64,000 nt of DNA from Protea cynaroides. Its lineage: Eukaryota > Streptophyta > Magnoliopsida > Proteales > Proteaceae. Position 1 is the stretch's first letter. Every line of letters starts with the position of its first letter. Positions 10,990 through 22,852 of this stretch are shown one piece after another. The notes under the pieces are model-generated. The model made no database searches. It had not been told where the DNA came from and saw nothing but the letters and a program-made list of their open reading frames with translations. Position numbers and translations under genes: made by a program. The DNA lies in NCBI GenBank assembly GCA_028583415.1, contig CM053266.1:97082377-97146376 (forward strand). The letters are read 5' to 3'.

Positions 10990-12570
10990 CATGTGAATCA
11001 ATATAGCAGCAAACATATGAGAGCATTGATCAAACATCGATCATCAACAATGTGACCAAGATCATATTTGATCGACTACTAAGATTTGATGTAATCGATC
11101 ATCATCAATTTAATCAAGATAATATTTGATCGATGGTTCAGATTCACATGAAACATTCATGAGGTCAATCCAACCTTTCAAATTCAATTAAAATACTCAA
11201 AAAAGGTAATCCAACCGTTCAAATTCAATTACATCAATCATCAAGACAATCTGATGGTCCAGATTCATTTATATCACTCATGATGTCAATCCAATGGTCC
11301 AGATTCAAATAAGATGCTCATGATCATGATCTAATGGTCTATATTTCATATCACTCGTAATCAATGGCTAAATTCATTTCATTATAAGATCCAAATCAAA
11401 ATTAAACATCCAATGGCTCACAATTAATATTCTCTCATGATCAAAATAAAAATCAATCTTCCAATGGCTCAAAATTAATCATATTAGAAACTCTAGATCA
11501 ATGGCTAGATTTTAATCACATCAAATTCCAAGATCAATGGTCAAGATTTAATCATGTAGAAATTCAACATCACATGGTCATATTTTTAATCACATTGAAT
11601 TCAATCATCAATTGTCCAGATAACATTCACATTAAAAATCCTAAATCAAAGGCCATGATTTATTCACATTAAATTAAAGATAAATGGTTCAATTTTAATC
11701 ATATCATTCCAAGCATATGATCTGATCAACTAATTCATCGAAATTTCATACATATGTGATCAATCAATTTCATCAAAATTCCAAACATATGGGATCGATC
11801 AATTTCATCCAAAATTTTGTAATCGGATCAATTTGAATTTCATCACAATAGGATCATATTTCCACAATCAGATCAATTTCTTCAATTTCCATATGTTTCC
11901 ACAATCAGACCAATTCATAAAAATTTCATATGATCAGATCAATTTCAATTTCAATTTGATCACAATGCCATAATAGGACCAAATTCAATTTCATTAAAAT
12001 TCACATGATCGGATCAATTTTAATTTCATCAAAATTCACATGCTCAGATCAATTTCAATTTCATCAAAATTCACATGATCGGATCAATCAAAATTTCATT
12101 CAATTTCACTCATGATCAATTTTATTTTCATCAAAATTCCACAATATGATTGGATCAATTTCATCACATTAAAGCATGGTAAATTCAGATCAAAATTCCA
12201 TATGATCGGATCAATTTCATCAAATTTCACATGATCGGATCAATTTCATCAAATTTTATATCATGATCGAATCAATTACATCAAATTTCATATCATGATC
12301 GAATCAATTTTATTATTCCAAACATATGGATACATTGATCACATTAAATTTCAAGCATAAGGATTCATTGATTACATTAAATTTCAAGCCATAGTCGAAT
12401 CAATCACATTAGATTTCCTGCCTACGGTGGAATTTCATTACATTAGAATTCAAATCTTGGCTGAATTAATTTTATTAAATTCAGATCATGTGGATGAATT
12501 TAATCACACAATCTCATTAAATTCAGATCATATGTTTGAATTGAATCACATAAGATTCACTCAATCTATG
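10990..12570 (-). repeat. AT-rich degenerate repeat array in the T1 LTR
   Basis: About 1.6 kb of loosely repeated units built on GATCGGATCAATTTCATCA and AAATTCACATGATC-like words, changing gradually along the array. No protein is encoded. It accounts for much of the extra length of the T1 LTR relative to C. Confidence 0.75.
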
Positions 12571-12844
12571 GCCACATAGGGGTAATGGTGAGCAGGTATA
12601 ATGTGGTACTAGGTGGAGCTTGGTGGTATTAAGGCAACCGGATGGAAAAAAAACCAGGAGTTCGGTGATGGAGGGTTTAGGCTTGGTTCATGTGGAGCTC
12701 TCACGGATGGAAGCTGTGATTGCAACAGATGGTAAAGTCGGTGGTGGCTTTGACGATAAATGGGGATGTAATAAGTATGCCACTAGGTAATCAGATGTGC
12801 AGCTAATAAGAAAAACAAAAGGAAGGGGCGGCTTACCTTGATAT

Positions 12845-13605
12845 CTTACTCCCTCCTTTGCTTCTTTTTTCTTCTTCTCCACTGCTCTTCTTCTTCGATC
12901 TTCTCTGCTGTCTTTCTCCTCCCGGGTTCTTCTTCTCTTTTTCTCTCCTTCTGAATTTTTCCTTTTTTTTTTCTCTTCTCTCTCCCTCCCATCCTCTTTC
13001 TTTCTTTTAGACTCTCTCCTTCTCTTAGACTCAATATTTTTCTCTCTATTCAGTATTTCCCTCTTTCAATTCTCTTATTTCCCATCTTCTTCAACTGGCT
13101 TTCCATATTCTTTTTCTTTCTATTTATTTCCCCCTAATCTCCTCTTTACAGATCCCCTTCTTTCTATTCTCCAGATTTTTTCTCTTAGTTGGCCAGCCAC
13201 CGACATTCTCTTTCTCTCTTTCAATTCTTTCCTTATTCTTCTCCCTCTTTTTAAATTTCTCTTTCTTTTCTGTTTTAGAGTCCAAACGACTCTTCAATTC
13301 GATTTTTCTCCTTTTTTTTATTTTTCCTTTTTTCTTTTAGAGTCCATCGACTCTTCTGATTTCTTTCCTTTTTTTTCTATTTTTTCCTTATTTTCTCCCT
13401 TTCTCCACCGACTCTCTCTTTATTCGATCTTATTTTTTTCCTTTTGCTTTCTTCCCTTTTCTGATTCATTTTTTGTTTCATTCCTAAACCCGTCAGTCCT
13501 TTTCTCTCTCTTTCCTTGTGGCCGATTCTCTCCTTTCCTTTTCTCAATTCTTTCTATTTAGAAATTAACCTATTTCTTTCCTATTTTCCATCCTCTTGGA
13601 TTTCC
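12845..13605 (-). repeat. Pyrimidine-rich tract (purine-rich on element strand)
   Basis: Nearly uninterrupted TTCTTTTT/CTCTC sequence. It corresponds to the GAAAGAGAGAGG-rich tract of the C LTRs (49085-49980 and 63085-63890), which surrounds their TATA-like box. AT-rich sequence follows at 13610-13700, again as in C. Confidence 0.8.
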
Positions 13606-14852
13606 ATCAAAGTATATATATAATATATAAATAATATATATGTTATCATACATATACATTACTATATAATCTATGGTAATATAATAACACATGTATAAAG
13701 TATATGTACATGGGACTGAACCGGTTTGACCAGACTAGTTTGGGCTGAGTTGATCTATTCAAGATTGACTGAGCTGGACTAACTTATTTGGGTTGAACCG
13801 ACATGAATTGACTAGGTTAAACTGATATGGGTTGAGCTGGGTTAGGCTAAGATTAGTTTTTCTCTTTCTATCATTTTATAGGCCATTTTCCTTGTCATTT
13901 TGCATGGAATCTTTTGACGGCCTCTGCTCTAAATTTTCTATGCTCACTTTGTAGAACACTAAAAATGAGGAATACTGGAGCTTGAATCACCTTATTTGGA
14001 TGTAAAATGGCCAACTTATGAATTTTTGAAGTTTAAACAGGCCCATTTATGATAATCTAGCTAGCAACTCTGCATGGGAAGCCTCGGAGGCCTCTACCTC
14101 AAATTCCCTAAGTCCACTTTATAGGGCACAAAAATGTAACATATTAAGACTTGAATCACCTGATTTGGACTTCGGATAATAAAATTATGAGGAATTGATG
14201 TTTAAGCGGGCATATCGGCTTGCGGTTCCATATGCGATCCTCGAAGACCTCTGCTCCAGATTTTCCATGTCCACTTTGTAGAGCACCAAAAATGAAGAAT
14301 AATGGCACTGAAATCACTTTATTTGGACGTCGGATGAGCAAGATATGAGAAGATAAAGTTAAAATAATTAAACTTATGATAATTTGCATGCTGGCCCTTG
14401 GATGATTATTATTATTTCCAGAAAATACCCTTATTCTTATTCCTAGACTAAAATTGTCATATCTTCTCCATTTGACATTGGAATTAAATGATTCAGATCT
14501 CATTTCGAAGGTATTCCAAGACCTACGCATCCATGAAGGTTGCATCCCATGACCTTATTGTGGATCCTACTAAAAATCATCTCGAAGTCACAGCTAAAAA
14601 TTTAAACCTTGCATTGGGATTCACCAACCTGCCATATATGTTTACTTAGGCTCCTGGACACTAGAGATCATTTCAGTTATTCTCAAAACATTATAAAGAG
14701 CATACCGGGGCTAATCGACTGCCATTTTTTAGAGAGTTTCACTCGCCTCCCCTGTACTTTTCAAACTTTCTCTTATCTCTCCCATTTTATTATTTACACT
14801 CCAGTAAGACTTTGTTCAACTGGGGACGGCAAAAATGGAATGCTTACAGATA

Positions 14853-14861
14853 CCCCTCTTT
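14853..14861 (-). other. PPT of T1
   Basis: On the minus strand AAAGAGGGG is followed by a few bases and then the LTR start TGTAAGCA at 14848. C has the same arrangement at 61908-61921. This fixes the orientation of T1. Confidence 0.75.
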
Positions 14862-15299
14862 AGCCGAGATTGTATTAATTGAGGGTAAAGGTAAGAGACG
14901 CTCATTTTTGCCTCTCATATTGGAGAAACAAAAATTCAAAGAGGTAAGATCATCAAACCAAACCACTCAACATTCATGCACATACCATGGCAAACACAGT
15001 AATATCAGAACTAGCAACCATCATCACACAAATCATGTACATTCAAAACAAATGACTCTATTAGGATGCATACTCTGAATGAAATTGGGGAGGACAACTA
15101 GAAATTGAAATGGCTCTCACTAGGTCATAAACTTTGTTTGATTACATAACTTTAAAGAAAATGATTGGATATAAACACTAAATGAGTGTTCAAACACATC
15201 TGGATAAACCTAAAGAATCCTCTGAAGAGTCTGCTTATCCCATCCACTAGCAATAGCCTCGACCAGTCATGACTTAATTCTTAGGTGCTTCAAAACCTG
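14862..15299 (-). other. T1 3' untranslated internal stretch
   Basis: Region between the PPT and the accessory ORF of T1. I see no motif, repeat or credible reading frame in it. Confidence 0.4.
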
Positions 15300-15704
15300 T
15301 TCCTTTCTTGTTGATGTCTTTCAATGCCCCATATTGATGGAATAGCCTTGCAGGTGAATAAAATGAAGTATGTGTCAAACCCATGATCTATACATCTGCA
15401 CTGCCTAGGGTGTTTGTGACAACTTTCTCTACATTCCTCCAACTATATTTCCATCTGATGCTTAAAATGGTCATTTGCTTAAGACATGATAGCCAATCTA
15501 TGTTGATTTGATATATACAATAAGATCTACCCTCTTTATTAAATGATAACGGTCAAGACTTGGTACTCTAAGTTCCTTTACCAGACCCAACCTTTCAACT
15601 AACTAGATTTGAAACAAGTATAATGATCCATTGAACTTCTCTAAGCGACACCTGCCTTGGAGATTTACTACAAGATCTAGTCCCCTCAGAGTCTCTGCTA
15701 ATAC
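15300..15704 (-). pseudogene. T1 accessory ORF, C-terminal part (split by element B)
   Basis: On the minus strand from 15704 the frame reads LAETLRGLDLVVNLQGR, then FNGSLYLFQI, then a stop and LVERLGLVKELRVPS. The pattern 'LA.TL.GL ... F.GS..LLQ.WL.E' is what I know from plant mobile-domain/DUF7745-type proteins; naming is from memory of the family, not a search. It continues the reading frame that ends at the other side of element B (27427). Same strand as T1 pol and downstream of integrase. Broken by stops. Confidence 0.5.
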
Positions 15705-15984
15705 TGTCACACCCCAATTTTGAACCAACTAGAATGGTGTGATGAACCGTCTATGATCCAACGGTTCAACTACGATCTCGAATAGGCCGTGTCCCTTTAC
15801 TTAAACCATATACATCCACAACCATAATCAGAGTAAATAAACAATAGCAGAAGTTTTTAATATTAATGAACTGAGTATCTAACAATGATAACATGAATAA
15901 AGTATCCAATTATCTCCAAAAGAGTAAGACATAAAATAAAATAAATTAATCAATTACATGTTTTGAATAATCCAACAAATAAAT

Positions 15985-16118
15985 CTAATAAAAAATACAT
16001 GAGTTACACTCGCACGACGAGTCATGCGACTCCATCACAGCTTCCATATCCATTGTCGCAACATGTTTGTACACTGGAGCATTCACATAATCTTCCGCAG
16101 TAGGACCTGCTTCATCAA
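15985..16118 (-). CDS. Conserved small LTR reading frame, B 3' LTR copy
   Basis: After the acceptor-like ATTTTTAG the frame encodes about 43 residues with EDYVNAPVYKH in the middle and the tail HDSSCECNSCIFY, then TAG. The same stop is used in four of the five other copies. The frame is also open upstream to an ATG at 16188 (67 residues). It lies in the leader part of the LTR, downstream of the TATA box. A small Cys-bearing peptide or exon of unknown function. Confidence 0.5.
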
Positions 16119-17148
16119 CTAAAAATATTTGATGTCGAAAGGGTGAGCACACATCATGACTCAATGAGCAAACAAAACAATACAACAAACATATGCATGC
16201 ATTTAATTCATATCTTTGGTCTAGTTTATAAGTTTGTAATGTGTAATATAAAGGATAGGTGGCCGCCGCATCTCTATACAGGAGTGTGTGAAGCAGCCCA
16301 ATGGATCAAACACCATTGTCGTCACACATGCACCCATCATGGAATAGAGATAGAGCTAAAGTGCCTGAATCAAACACCGCATGACACTTCCCCAGATGCC
16401 CTACCCATACCAATACGTAAGCCCCTATTGGCGAGGGCTTCCAAACTGGGCTCGCAACTAACCAATCCTAATGTCAAACAGTGTATCCAAGGCCTCACCC
16501 CATCATCCCTTAATACTTCCATAGAGATAGAGCTAAGGCCCCTCGGCAGAGTCAAAGACTACACTTTCCGAGACCACCTCCCCTGATGCCCTACAATGTA
16601 ATAGTTCTGCTAAGGTAATGGAGATATGACGATGTCAGTCGACAAGACTTGAGTAGAGATAGAGCTAGAGTTTGGTGACCTAGATGAACCATAGTGTCAC
16701 ATCCTCCCCCTGATGCCCCACTCGCATCAAGTACACTATCCGCACACATACATTGACATGCCTATTCCTAGCATCATCATCACTTTATGTTATAAATAAA
16801 CAGAATTAAATATGCATGAGAAATAATAACAAGAATATTAGATGACATGTGAAATGCACATTACAATCATACAAGCATAGAATCATTCATGATATTGGAC
16901 TCAATAAATAAAAATAGTTTATTATTAGCCAATTAATTTAGGTCTTATTTCCTCACCTTTGGTTGATAGTAGATCCTCGTTCAAGCTTTGTAAATATCTT
17001 TTAAACTACTTGGAAACCTAACAAATTTATAGATTTTAAATTAAAATTAATTCCCATGAATTTAGACTAATAGAAACTGAGGGGTCGCAGGTGTGGCAGC
17101 ACCTGTGGTCTCAGTTTCTGCGAACACAAGGTGTGTGGTCACAAGGTG

Positions 17149-17330
17149 TGGTCGCATACCATGCGACCACGCATGTGACCACACCCTCCCTAGAAACTTC
17201 TCGAAGGCATGTGGTCGCAAGGTGTGGTCACATATCATGCGACCACACATGCGACCACACCCTTCCTGGACTTCTCGAGGGTGTATGGTTGAATATGTGT
17301 CTCGTGTGGTCGCATATCATGCGACCACAC
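17149..17330 (-). repeat. Three palindromic units in the B 3' LTR
   Basis: Three near-perfect inverted repeats spaced about 77-80 bases apart: TGGTCGCAT-ACC-ATGCGACCA (17149-17169), a one-mismatch version (17225-17245), and GTGTGGTCGCAT with ATGCGACCACAC (17304-17330, twelve-base perfect arms and a three-base centre). The 5' LTR has one unit (about 26636-26662). The open frames reported by translation through this stretch are artefacts of the repeat. Confidence 0.85.
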
Positions 17331-17741
17331 GTGCGACCACACGTGTGATGGTCGAATTTTTTCACTCTCAACTCCATTCCTTCATGTTTGGATACCTTGG
17401 CTTATCATCATAGTACTTCTTATGATTGTTCTATGGCTCAAAACTAATATTTTATACACATTCCATTGTCCACGTAATTCTTTCCATGGATTCTATTGGA
17501 ATTTGTTCCATGGATTGATGATTGGGGTTTCACTTAAATCCCATCTCCTTCATGATCTATTGTAAGCTTTCAATTGACAAGGGGAATGTTTTCATACGTT
17601 ACGCTTGTTGATGATTCAGAGGTTTTTCCCCGAATTTCCCCTTCTTTGTCTTCCTCTTCAATTCTCCTTCTCTTCCTTCTCTTCTCTTTCTCTCACATTC
17701 AGTTTGAATTCTAAAAGGATAAAAGAGGCTAAGGGACGTCC

Positions 17742-17749
17742 TATTTATA
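17742..17749 (-). promoter_or_regulatory. TATA box of B 3' LTR
   Basis: Minus strand CCTCTATAAATAGG, identical in core to that of the B 5' LTR (27055-27062) and the D LTRs (34867-34874, 44529-44536). Likely core promoter of the element. Confidence 0.75.
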
Positions 17750-18113
17750 GAGGAAAACCATCCTAATAAGCCCTACTTAGTTTAGGAAAGAACCACCTTT
17801 GGATTAGGAAGGTTTCCTAAACTCAGTTTCTGTCTGAGTTCCGTGTGGTCGCAGGTGGAGTCGCAGAACCCGTCGACCACACCCTCTGAAACATGCGACC
17901 ACATGACCTAATTTCCTGTGGTTGCATTATTTTGAGGTGTGGTCGACCACACCTATTTAGGTATGCGACCGCACCCTCATAATTGACTGTTTTTTGGTTC
18001 AATTTCATACTTGGTCTCATGGTTTCTTTACGCACTTGGCCAGCTTGGCCCCACCATGATAGGAAGACCTGATACAAGGTGGTAAGACCGGTTAGTTTGA
18101 TACGGGTCTTACA

Positions 18114-18131
18114 ACTCCCCTCCTCTTATTT
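18114..18131 (-). other. PPT of element B
   Basis: Minus strand AATAAGAGGAGGGGAGT immediately before the LTR start TGTAAGACC. Position and composition are those of a plus-strand primer site. Confidence 0.85.
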
Positions 18132-19735
18132 TAAATTTTGTTCTCAAAATTTACACATACCTTCCGAGTTGAAAAGGTGAGGATATTTCTTTCGCATAGC
18201 ATTCTCTTATTTCCATGTGATCTCTTCAATATCTTGGCTTCTTTAAGTAACCTTAACATAATAAATGTCACGGTTACGTAGACGTCGAACCATTCATCTG
18301 GTAATTTCAGTTGGTGCCACTTAAAATGTCAAATCATTAGTTAGACCCGGTGGATCTACTGTTATAATGTGTGTTGGATCTCTGACGTAGTTCTTCAGTA
18401 ATGAGATATGAAATACATCATGCACACTTGACATAGATGAGGGTAGTGCTAACTAATACACCACTTTCCCACGTTTAGCTAGAATCTCATATGGCCCGAC
18501 ATATCTTGGACTTAGCTTTCCTTTCTACCCGAATCATTTTAAGCCTGGCATAGGTGATACTTTAAAAAATACCTTATCACCTAAGACGAATTCAAGGTCT
18601 CGACATCGAGTATCTACGTACTGTTTCTACCGATTCTGAGCTGTTCTAACTCATTCCTTGATAATGTCGTACTCGACAAGTCTCTTCAACAAATTCTTGT
18701 CCAACAATACTCCGTTCTCAACTTCATTCCAAGACAAAGGAGTTCGATACTTTCTACCATACAATGCTTCGTAGGGTGACATCTGTATAGTAGCCTGATA
18801 GTTGTTATTATAGGCAAACTCGATCAATGGTAGTTTCTCATCCCATGATCCTTTGAAATCAATAACATAGGCTCGAAGCATGTCTTATAAAATCTGAATG
18901 ATACGCTTCGACTGTCCATCTATCTAAGGATAGAATATAGTACTAAACTTTAACGTTGTACCCATAGCTTTCTGTAATCCTTCCCAAAACTTTGAGGTAA
19001 AGCGTGGGTCTCTGTCAGACATAATGCTTTCAGGTACACCATGCAATCTAATAATATTATCCACATATAGCATGGCTAACCTCTCTAGGGTATACTGAGG
19101 TCGTATAACTATGAAGTGAGTTGTCTTAGTCAGACGATCTACAATCACCCAGAACGCATCAACTACATGGGAAGTCAATGGTAACCCAGTGACGAAGTCT
19201 ATAGTGATGCAGTCCCATTCCAAGCTGGCTCTAGCAGTCGTTGCAACAATCATGGAGGTGTTTGCCTTTCAGCCTTTACCCTTTGACAATTTAGGCATTG
19301 AGATACAAATTTAGCTACATCCACTTTCATTCCTCTCTACCAATATAATTTCTTCAGATCATGATACATCTTCATACTTTTAGGATGTACCGAATAAGCG
19401 GTGGTGTGAGCTTCCTTCATTAGTCTGTGTCTAATATCCAAATCTTTATTTTCAGGAAAACATACTCTTCCTTTATATTTTAGTACCTTTTCAATATCCA
19501 ATGTGAACTCAGGAATAGTCCTACATTTTTTTATGTCTTCTCGCACCGTTCTCAGATAATGGTCTGATTTAATAACGGCTTTCACTTCATCTAATATATC
19601 AGGTATAATCTTCAATGTGGCAAACATATTTAAAAATCGATGAATAAACCCTTGGTTAGTTGATCCACCCAGTTCATCTATCATGAACTGCTCATTACCA
19701 TGATTGAATAGTTTCCTGTAACACACATTGCCGCA
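18132..19735 (-). pseudogene. Element B integrase and chromodomain-like tail
   Basis: In element order: zinc-finger region (19726-19337, ending in HDLKKLYW, with a CLNCQ-coding stretch just after), integrase core with WDCITIDFV and SDRDPRF holding the first two catalytic Asp (19253-18924), then YEALYGRKYRTPLSW (18881-18651), and a chromodomain-like tail with QDIEEITWK (about 18240-18150). At the third catalytic position the Glu of DGQSE in D is Lys (DGQSK) in B, about 18905. Stops and frameshifts separate the pieces. In the living element this would cut and join cDNA into chromatin. This copy cannot be active. Confidence 0.85.
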
Positions 19736-19739
19736 GTCG

Positions 19740-20995
19740 TGTTAACCTCTCCTTGGGATTTTATCATTGCTTTTTTGCTTAGTGCATCAGCAACTACATT
19801 AGCCTTTCCTGGATGATACTGGATATCGCAATCATAATCCTTCAATAATTCCAGCCATCTTCTTTGTCTCATGTTCAAGTCCTTCTAATTAAAAAGATAA
19901 GTGAGACTCCTATGATCTGATTTAATCTGAAATTTCTCTCCATACAAATAATGTCTCCATATCTTGACAACATGTACTATTGCTACTAATTCTAAGTCAT
20001 GAGGGGGATAATTCTTCTCGAGTGTCTTCAGTTGTCTTGAGGCATATGCTACTACTTGTTCTCCTTGCATAAGTACACATCCTAAACCCAACCCAGACAC
20101 ATCATTGTACAAGGTAAATGGTTGTCCTGGGATAGGAATAGTCAAGATGGAATCGGATATCAATCTAGCTTTCAATGTTTGAAAACTCTCCTCACATTTG
20201 TCGGTCCAAACAAACATTTCTCCTTTCTTAATCAAACTTGTGAGAGGTACGGCAATTCTGGAGTAATCTTCCACAAATCGTTGGTAATACCCAGCTAGAC
20301 CTAGGAAACTTCAGATCTTTACAACACTCTTAGGTGCTTCTCACTTCACAATGGCTTCAATCTTGCTAGGATCCACTTTAATTCCCTCAACGGATACAAC
20401 ATGGGCAAGGAAAGTGACCTCATTTAGCCAAAACTCACACTTTATAAATTTGGTGTAAAGCTTCTCTTTTCTTAGTCACTGCAGAGCAGCTCTTAGATTC
20501 GTGACATGAATTCCCTTATCCTTGGAGTAGACCAATATATCATCAATAAACACAATAACTGACGTATCCAACATATCATGGAATACCCAATTCATGAGTT
20601 CCTCAAAAGTTACGGGTGTTAGTCAATCTAAAAGACATGACTAAAAATTCATAATGTCCATATCTTGTTATAAATGCTGTCTTTGGAATATCGTTTTCCT
20701 TAATCTTCAGCTGATGGTGTCCTGACCGAAGATCAATCTTGGAGAACACCTTGGCACCTTGCAACTAATCGAACAAGTCATCGATCCGAGGCAACGGGTA
20801 CCGATTCTTGATTGTAAGCTTATTCAATTCCCGATAGTATATACACAGTCAAACGCTACCGTCTTTCTTTTTCATAAACAATATTGGTGCTCCCCATGGT
20901 GATATACTGGGTTTGATATAACCCTTGTCCAGTAATTCCTGTAACTGTACCTTCAGTTCCTTCAGTTCAGTAGGAGCCATTCAATAGGGTGCTTT
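19740..20995 (-). pseudogene. Element B reverse transcriptase and RNase H
   Basis: RT lies from about 20990 to 20285 on the minus strand; the FIDDILVYS box is coded near 20524-20550 and keeps both Asp. RNase H follows (20274-19740): FTLYNDVSGLGLGCVLMQGE, then ELVAIVHVVKIWRHYLYGEKF and KSDHRSLTYLF. In the RNase H start, a typical Asp-Ala-Ser is NDVSG here (D has TDASR). The domain order RT-RNaseH-INT is that of Ty3/gypsy. Frames are broken by several stops. Confidence 0.85.
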
Positions 20996-20999
20996 AGAT

Positions 21000-21647
21000 A
21001 CTGGTGCGGCTCTGGGTATAAGATCTATAACGAACTCTATCGCTCCGTCGGGTGGTAGTCCTGGTAGTTCTTTAAGAAATACATCTGAAAAGTCATGCAC
21101 AACATCAATATCTTCCATTCGTGGTACTTCCTTGGTGAGATCAACCACAGATACTAGATACCCAACTCCTCCTTTCTCGAGGCATTTTCTAGCCTTTAAT
21201 GCAGAGAGGATGAGTTTTCGTTTACGGGGAAGTCTGGTTCCTGCAAAACTAAACTCTGTTCCTTCCTTGTCTTTAAATGTCAGTTTCTTTTATGTACATA
21301 ATAGGTTTACAGAATACCGAGCTAACCAATACATTCCAAAGATAATGTCAAAGTCTGCCATCTCAAGTTGAATTAAGGTTGCATCAAAAATCTTCTCGTC
21401 GATAAGAACTGGACATTGCCCATAACCTTTTTCAAATTCCACTTTTAATCCCATAGGCGATCGTACAAGCAATTAGTAGTCTAAAGATCTGAGGTAGATT
21501 TAGCTTCTTTTCAAATGACACAGATATAAAAGAATGAGTAGCTCCATAATCAAAGAGTACTCTGGCGGGTATGCCATTAATAGGTACGATACCTATGACC
21601 ACATCAGGCGATGTGGCAGCATCCTCAGATGTAACTGCATAAACCAT
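21000..21647 (-). pseudogene. Element B protease
   Basis: Retropepsin-type: GIPARVLFDYGATHSFIS at about 21590-21530. D has DSG at the same place; in B the Ser is Tyr, so the D-S/T-G active-site triad is altered. The flap-side conserved region follows (MADFDIIFGMYWLA, 21372-21310; D has GMDWLA). Part of a gag-pro-pol polyprotein. Non-functional. Confidence 0.8.
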
Positions 21648-21664
21648 TCCTTGCTATAGCTACT

Positions 21665-22852
21665 TCCTGGGCTTAGGACACTCCCTTGAATAATGTCCCA
21701 TTTGATTACAGTTATAGCATTTTACTCCTTCATTATTTTGCTTCTGTTGAGGTTGGACTGTTGGAGTAGTCTTGGCTGCAGCATTAAAGCCTTGAGGACG
21801 GAAGGGTTTAAATGTCTTTGTGTTACCTCGGTTATATGAATTTCCATTTGGCCTTTTGATACCTCTATTCTAAGCACGGTAGCTCTCCCTCGGGCTTGAT
21901 TCTAGTACTCGAGCAATCTGTACTGCTTCATTATAAACTTTCTTTTCTAGTCCCAAAACATGCTCCAGAATGCTTCCCCTAAGTCCCATGACGAACCTTC
22001 GGGCTTTAGTATTTTCCTCCTGCATGTTAGAGGGAGCAAAGAAAACCAGCTCTTCATAATGTTGTTGATACGCATCCACGATAATTTGTCCCTAATACAG
22101 ACTCAAGAACTCTCTTTTCATAGCATCTCTGAAACTTCTGGGAAAATATTTCTCAAAGAATGCCTCTTTATAGATAGCCCAGTTCAATTGGGAGTGCTTT
22201 CTTAATAGATAAGTCTGAGTAGACTTCCACCAGTGGTGTGCATCACCCTTCAGCATAAATGTGGCACACAACAATTTTTCCACTTCATTAATAGTCATCA
22301 TCATGATTCCATCTTGTCGATCCAGTGAGCTGGCCACAAAGGATCCGCTGGCTTGCCATTATATTCCTTAGGCTTCATTTTCAGAAAACGCTTAATCAAT
22401 CTAGAATGGTCCAACTGATACTAAGCATAGGCCCCATATATAGGTGGTTGATATTGGTAACTGCCTTGGGCTACTTGAGGGTTTTGTACTAGAGCTTGTA
22501 CAATTGGCATTTGAGGTGCTTGAGGTACCGTATTGCTACCCCCTGGTACGATGCTAGCTTGTCTGGCTAGTATAGGTGTAGTATGTGCAGTTGGAAAAGT
22601 CATTCCCATAGCAGCTTGCATATTGGCTTGCACCTACTGTATTTGCTATAGCTGTTGTGCTAGGTTCATTACCATGGTAGCCAAATCTGTAGGTCGGGCT
22701 GGCAAGTTTGTAGGATTTGCCTGGTCGTTAGCTCCTGGTGGTACCACATTCTGATTCTCTTGTCTTTCAGAGTTTTCATGGCTATTTTCCTACACAAGTG
22801 GTGGTGGTGGAATTGGGTTACGTCCTCGCCTGGTTACTCTTCACCCAACTAT
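21665..22852 (-). pseudogene. Element B gag
   Basis: Starts where D has its ATG; in B that codon is ATA (about 22850). N-terminal Pro/Gln-rich part (22633-22421), capsid-type core with LKGDAHHWWKS and FFEKYFPRSFRD (22337-22092), ALGLEKKVYNEAVQIA (after 22079), and an intact zinc knuckle CYNCNQMGHYSREC (about 21722-21680). Two stops right after the knuckle (KPRK) correspond to two Gln codons in D, each a CAG-to-TAG change. Confidence 0.85.

Larger units (their letters stand above)
9085..14848 (-). repeat. 3' LTR of T1 (Tat/Ogre-like), 5.8 kb
   Basis: The plus-strand ends are TGTAAGGAC (9085) and TGCTTACA (14848). Read on the minus strand it starts TGTAAGCA like the C LTRs (47968 and 61921). 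It shares with them, in the same order, the block of 'AAAGTGGACGT'-type repeats, the GGCTGAGTT/GCCCAGCTC-type region, an AT-rich stretch, a long purine tract (pyrimidine on plus) and a GTGGAGTCGCCACCTAGATT-like end region. It holds three repeat blocks listed separately. The left flank ACAAT is the presumed TSD. No gene is seen in it. Confidence 0.8.
15705..18113 (-). repeat. 3' LTR of element B
   Basis: 2409 bp, TGTCACACC...GGGTCTTACA. On the minus strand: U3 to a CTATAAATAGG TATA box (17742-17749), a donor-like site (17597, AAC/GTATG here, mutated from AAG/GTATG), palindromic repeats (17149-17330), then the small conserved frame. It is 191 bp longer than the 5' LTR, largely because of extra palindrome units. 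Confidence 0.9.

Noticed and set aside
12688..13034. Two minus-strand frames rich in Lys/Glu/Arg
   Set aside because: Artefact of the pyrimidine/purine tract in the T1 LTR.
16143..16586. 147-codon plus-strand frame and its relatives at 31041-31573 and 43058-43447
   Set aside because: Antisense to conserved LTR sequence; open in several copies, but length and stops vary and residues follow nucleotide similarity in more than one frame. The opposite-strand small frame is better supported.
17091..17345. CRISPR-like appearance of evenly spaced palindromes
   Set aside because: Three units only, spacers are themselves similar, and the context is a plant LTR; it is a local tandem repeat.
17062..17413. 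Overlapping frames with repeated HATTHVTTP and CDHTCDHT words
   Set aside because: Translations of the palindromic GGTCGCAT repeats; present in several frames on both strands.
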